From a virus, in IMG/VR virus record IMGVR_UViG_3300047560_002175, positions 64,001 to 128,000 of that record: a stretch of 64,000 nucleotides of DNA. One strand, 5' to 3'. Positions 63,851 to 64,000 of this stretch are shown here, piece by piece (position 1 is the first letter of the stretch; each line of letters begins with the position of its first letter). The notes under the pieces were generated by a model, which worked only from the letters and a program-made list of their open reading frames with translations, was not told where the DNA came from and made no database searches. Both the position numbers and the translations under genes were made by a program.

Positions 63851-64000
63851 TAGGTTATAATACCAGTTGTTGCTTTAGTATAAGAACTTGCTGATTCTTT
63901 TTCAGTTGGTTCCATTACTACTACAGTAGATGCAGCAATTTTAACTACTTTATCAGGATCAACTGTAAACAAGTATGGTGCCATTCCAATACCTGATTGT
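63850..64000 (-). CDS. C-terminal end of an unidentified virion gene (partial)
   Basis: An open frame from the right edge ends at TAA 63852..63850. The last residues read PYLFTVDPDKVVKIAAST...TTGIIT. Its position before the PAAR gene suggests a baseplate or spike component, but too little is visible to identify it. Confidence 0.5.
   Translation of the reverse strand, partial: QSGIGMAPYLFTVDPDKVVKIAASTVVVMEPTEKESASSYTKATTGIIT

Overview
This AT-rich window looks like part of a large T4-like myovirus genome. The evidence is T4-type RNA ligases Rnl1 and Rnl2, a GT25 glycosyltransferase, a PAAR spike tip, collagen-like and Mtd-type fibre proteins, late promoter boxes of the T4 TATAAATA kind (here mostly CTAAATAC), and several proteins that start with a T4-like capsid-targeting peptide. 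The host is inferred to be a betaproteobacterial methylotroph, possibly Methylophilales/OM43-like. DnaK resembles betaproteobacterial DnaK, tmRNA is of the two-piece type known from some Alpha- and Betaproteobacteria and Cyanobacteria, and there is a 24-codon pqqA gene for the precursor of the methanol dehydrogenase cofactor PQQ.

Layout. 1-6750 is a translation and RNA region. It holds eleven conventional tRNA genes (Gly, Pro, Ser x2, Thr, Asn, two CAU tRNAs, Glu, Gln, Tyr), Pth2 and a very short GlyRS-like protein. It also holds a 23S rRNA GTPase-centre fragment carrying a 239-nt insertion, and about a dozen unusual RNA modules. Four modules contain tRNA parts in circularly permuted order (T arm, acceptor 3' strand, short loop, acceptor 5' strand, D arm), and others contain only an anticodon arm. 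The modules share a 7-bp closing helix that covaries between copies and a one-sided bulge of the form UAACAGCA. 6759-13900 holds GroES, small membrane peptides, a HAD phosphatase, Rnl2, FeoA, a macro domain and an NAD+ salvage pair (NadV and NadM-Nudix). 13950-15840 holds a pseudoknotted RNA candidate, a kinase-like internal protein and a permuted tmRNA. 15840-18850 holds small paralogues, holin-like membrane proteins, a HicA-like protein with a capsid-targeting peptide, and a GIY-YIG homing endonuclease.

18896-24727 is a curli-type operon (CsgF, CsgG, curlin-repeat proteins, a FecR protein) ending in a CHASE2 class III nucleotide cyclase. 24900-30700 holds internal proteins, RimK, a bilin reductase and heme oxygenase pair, ClpS, Hsp20 and a full-length DnaK. 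30770-36500 holds nucleic-acid enzymes (a DexA-like exonuclease, Rnl1, a P-loop-like protein) and small unknowns. 36600-60990 is the structural block: a GT25 glycosyltransferase, fibre proteins and a 3.4-thousand-residue repeat protein. 61000-64000 holds ribosomal protein bS21, RlpA behind a structured leader, a large internal protein, pqqA and PAAR.

Two promoter classes are visible. Host-type TTGACA/TATAAT promoters precede RNA, chaperone and metabolic genes. TAAATA boxes precede internal, curli and structural genes. My reading is that the phage reinforces translation and proteostasis (tRNAs, tmRNA, bS21, Pth2, RimK, GroES, DnaK, Hsp20, ClpS) and restores NAD+. It may also mature split or permuted RNAs with its own RNA ligases. 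That last step is inference; the permuted gene order and the covarying helices are seen directly.
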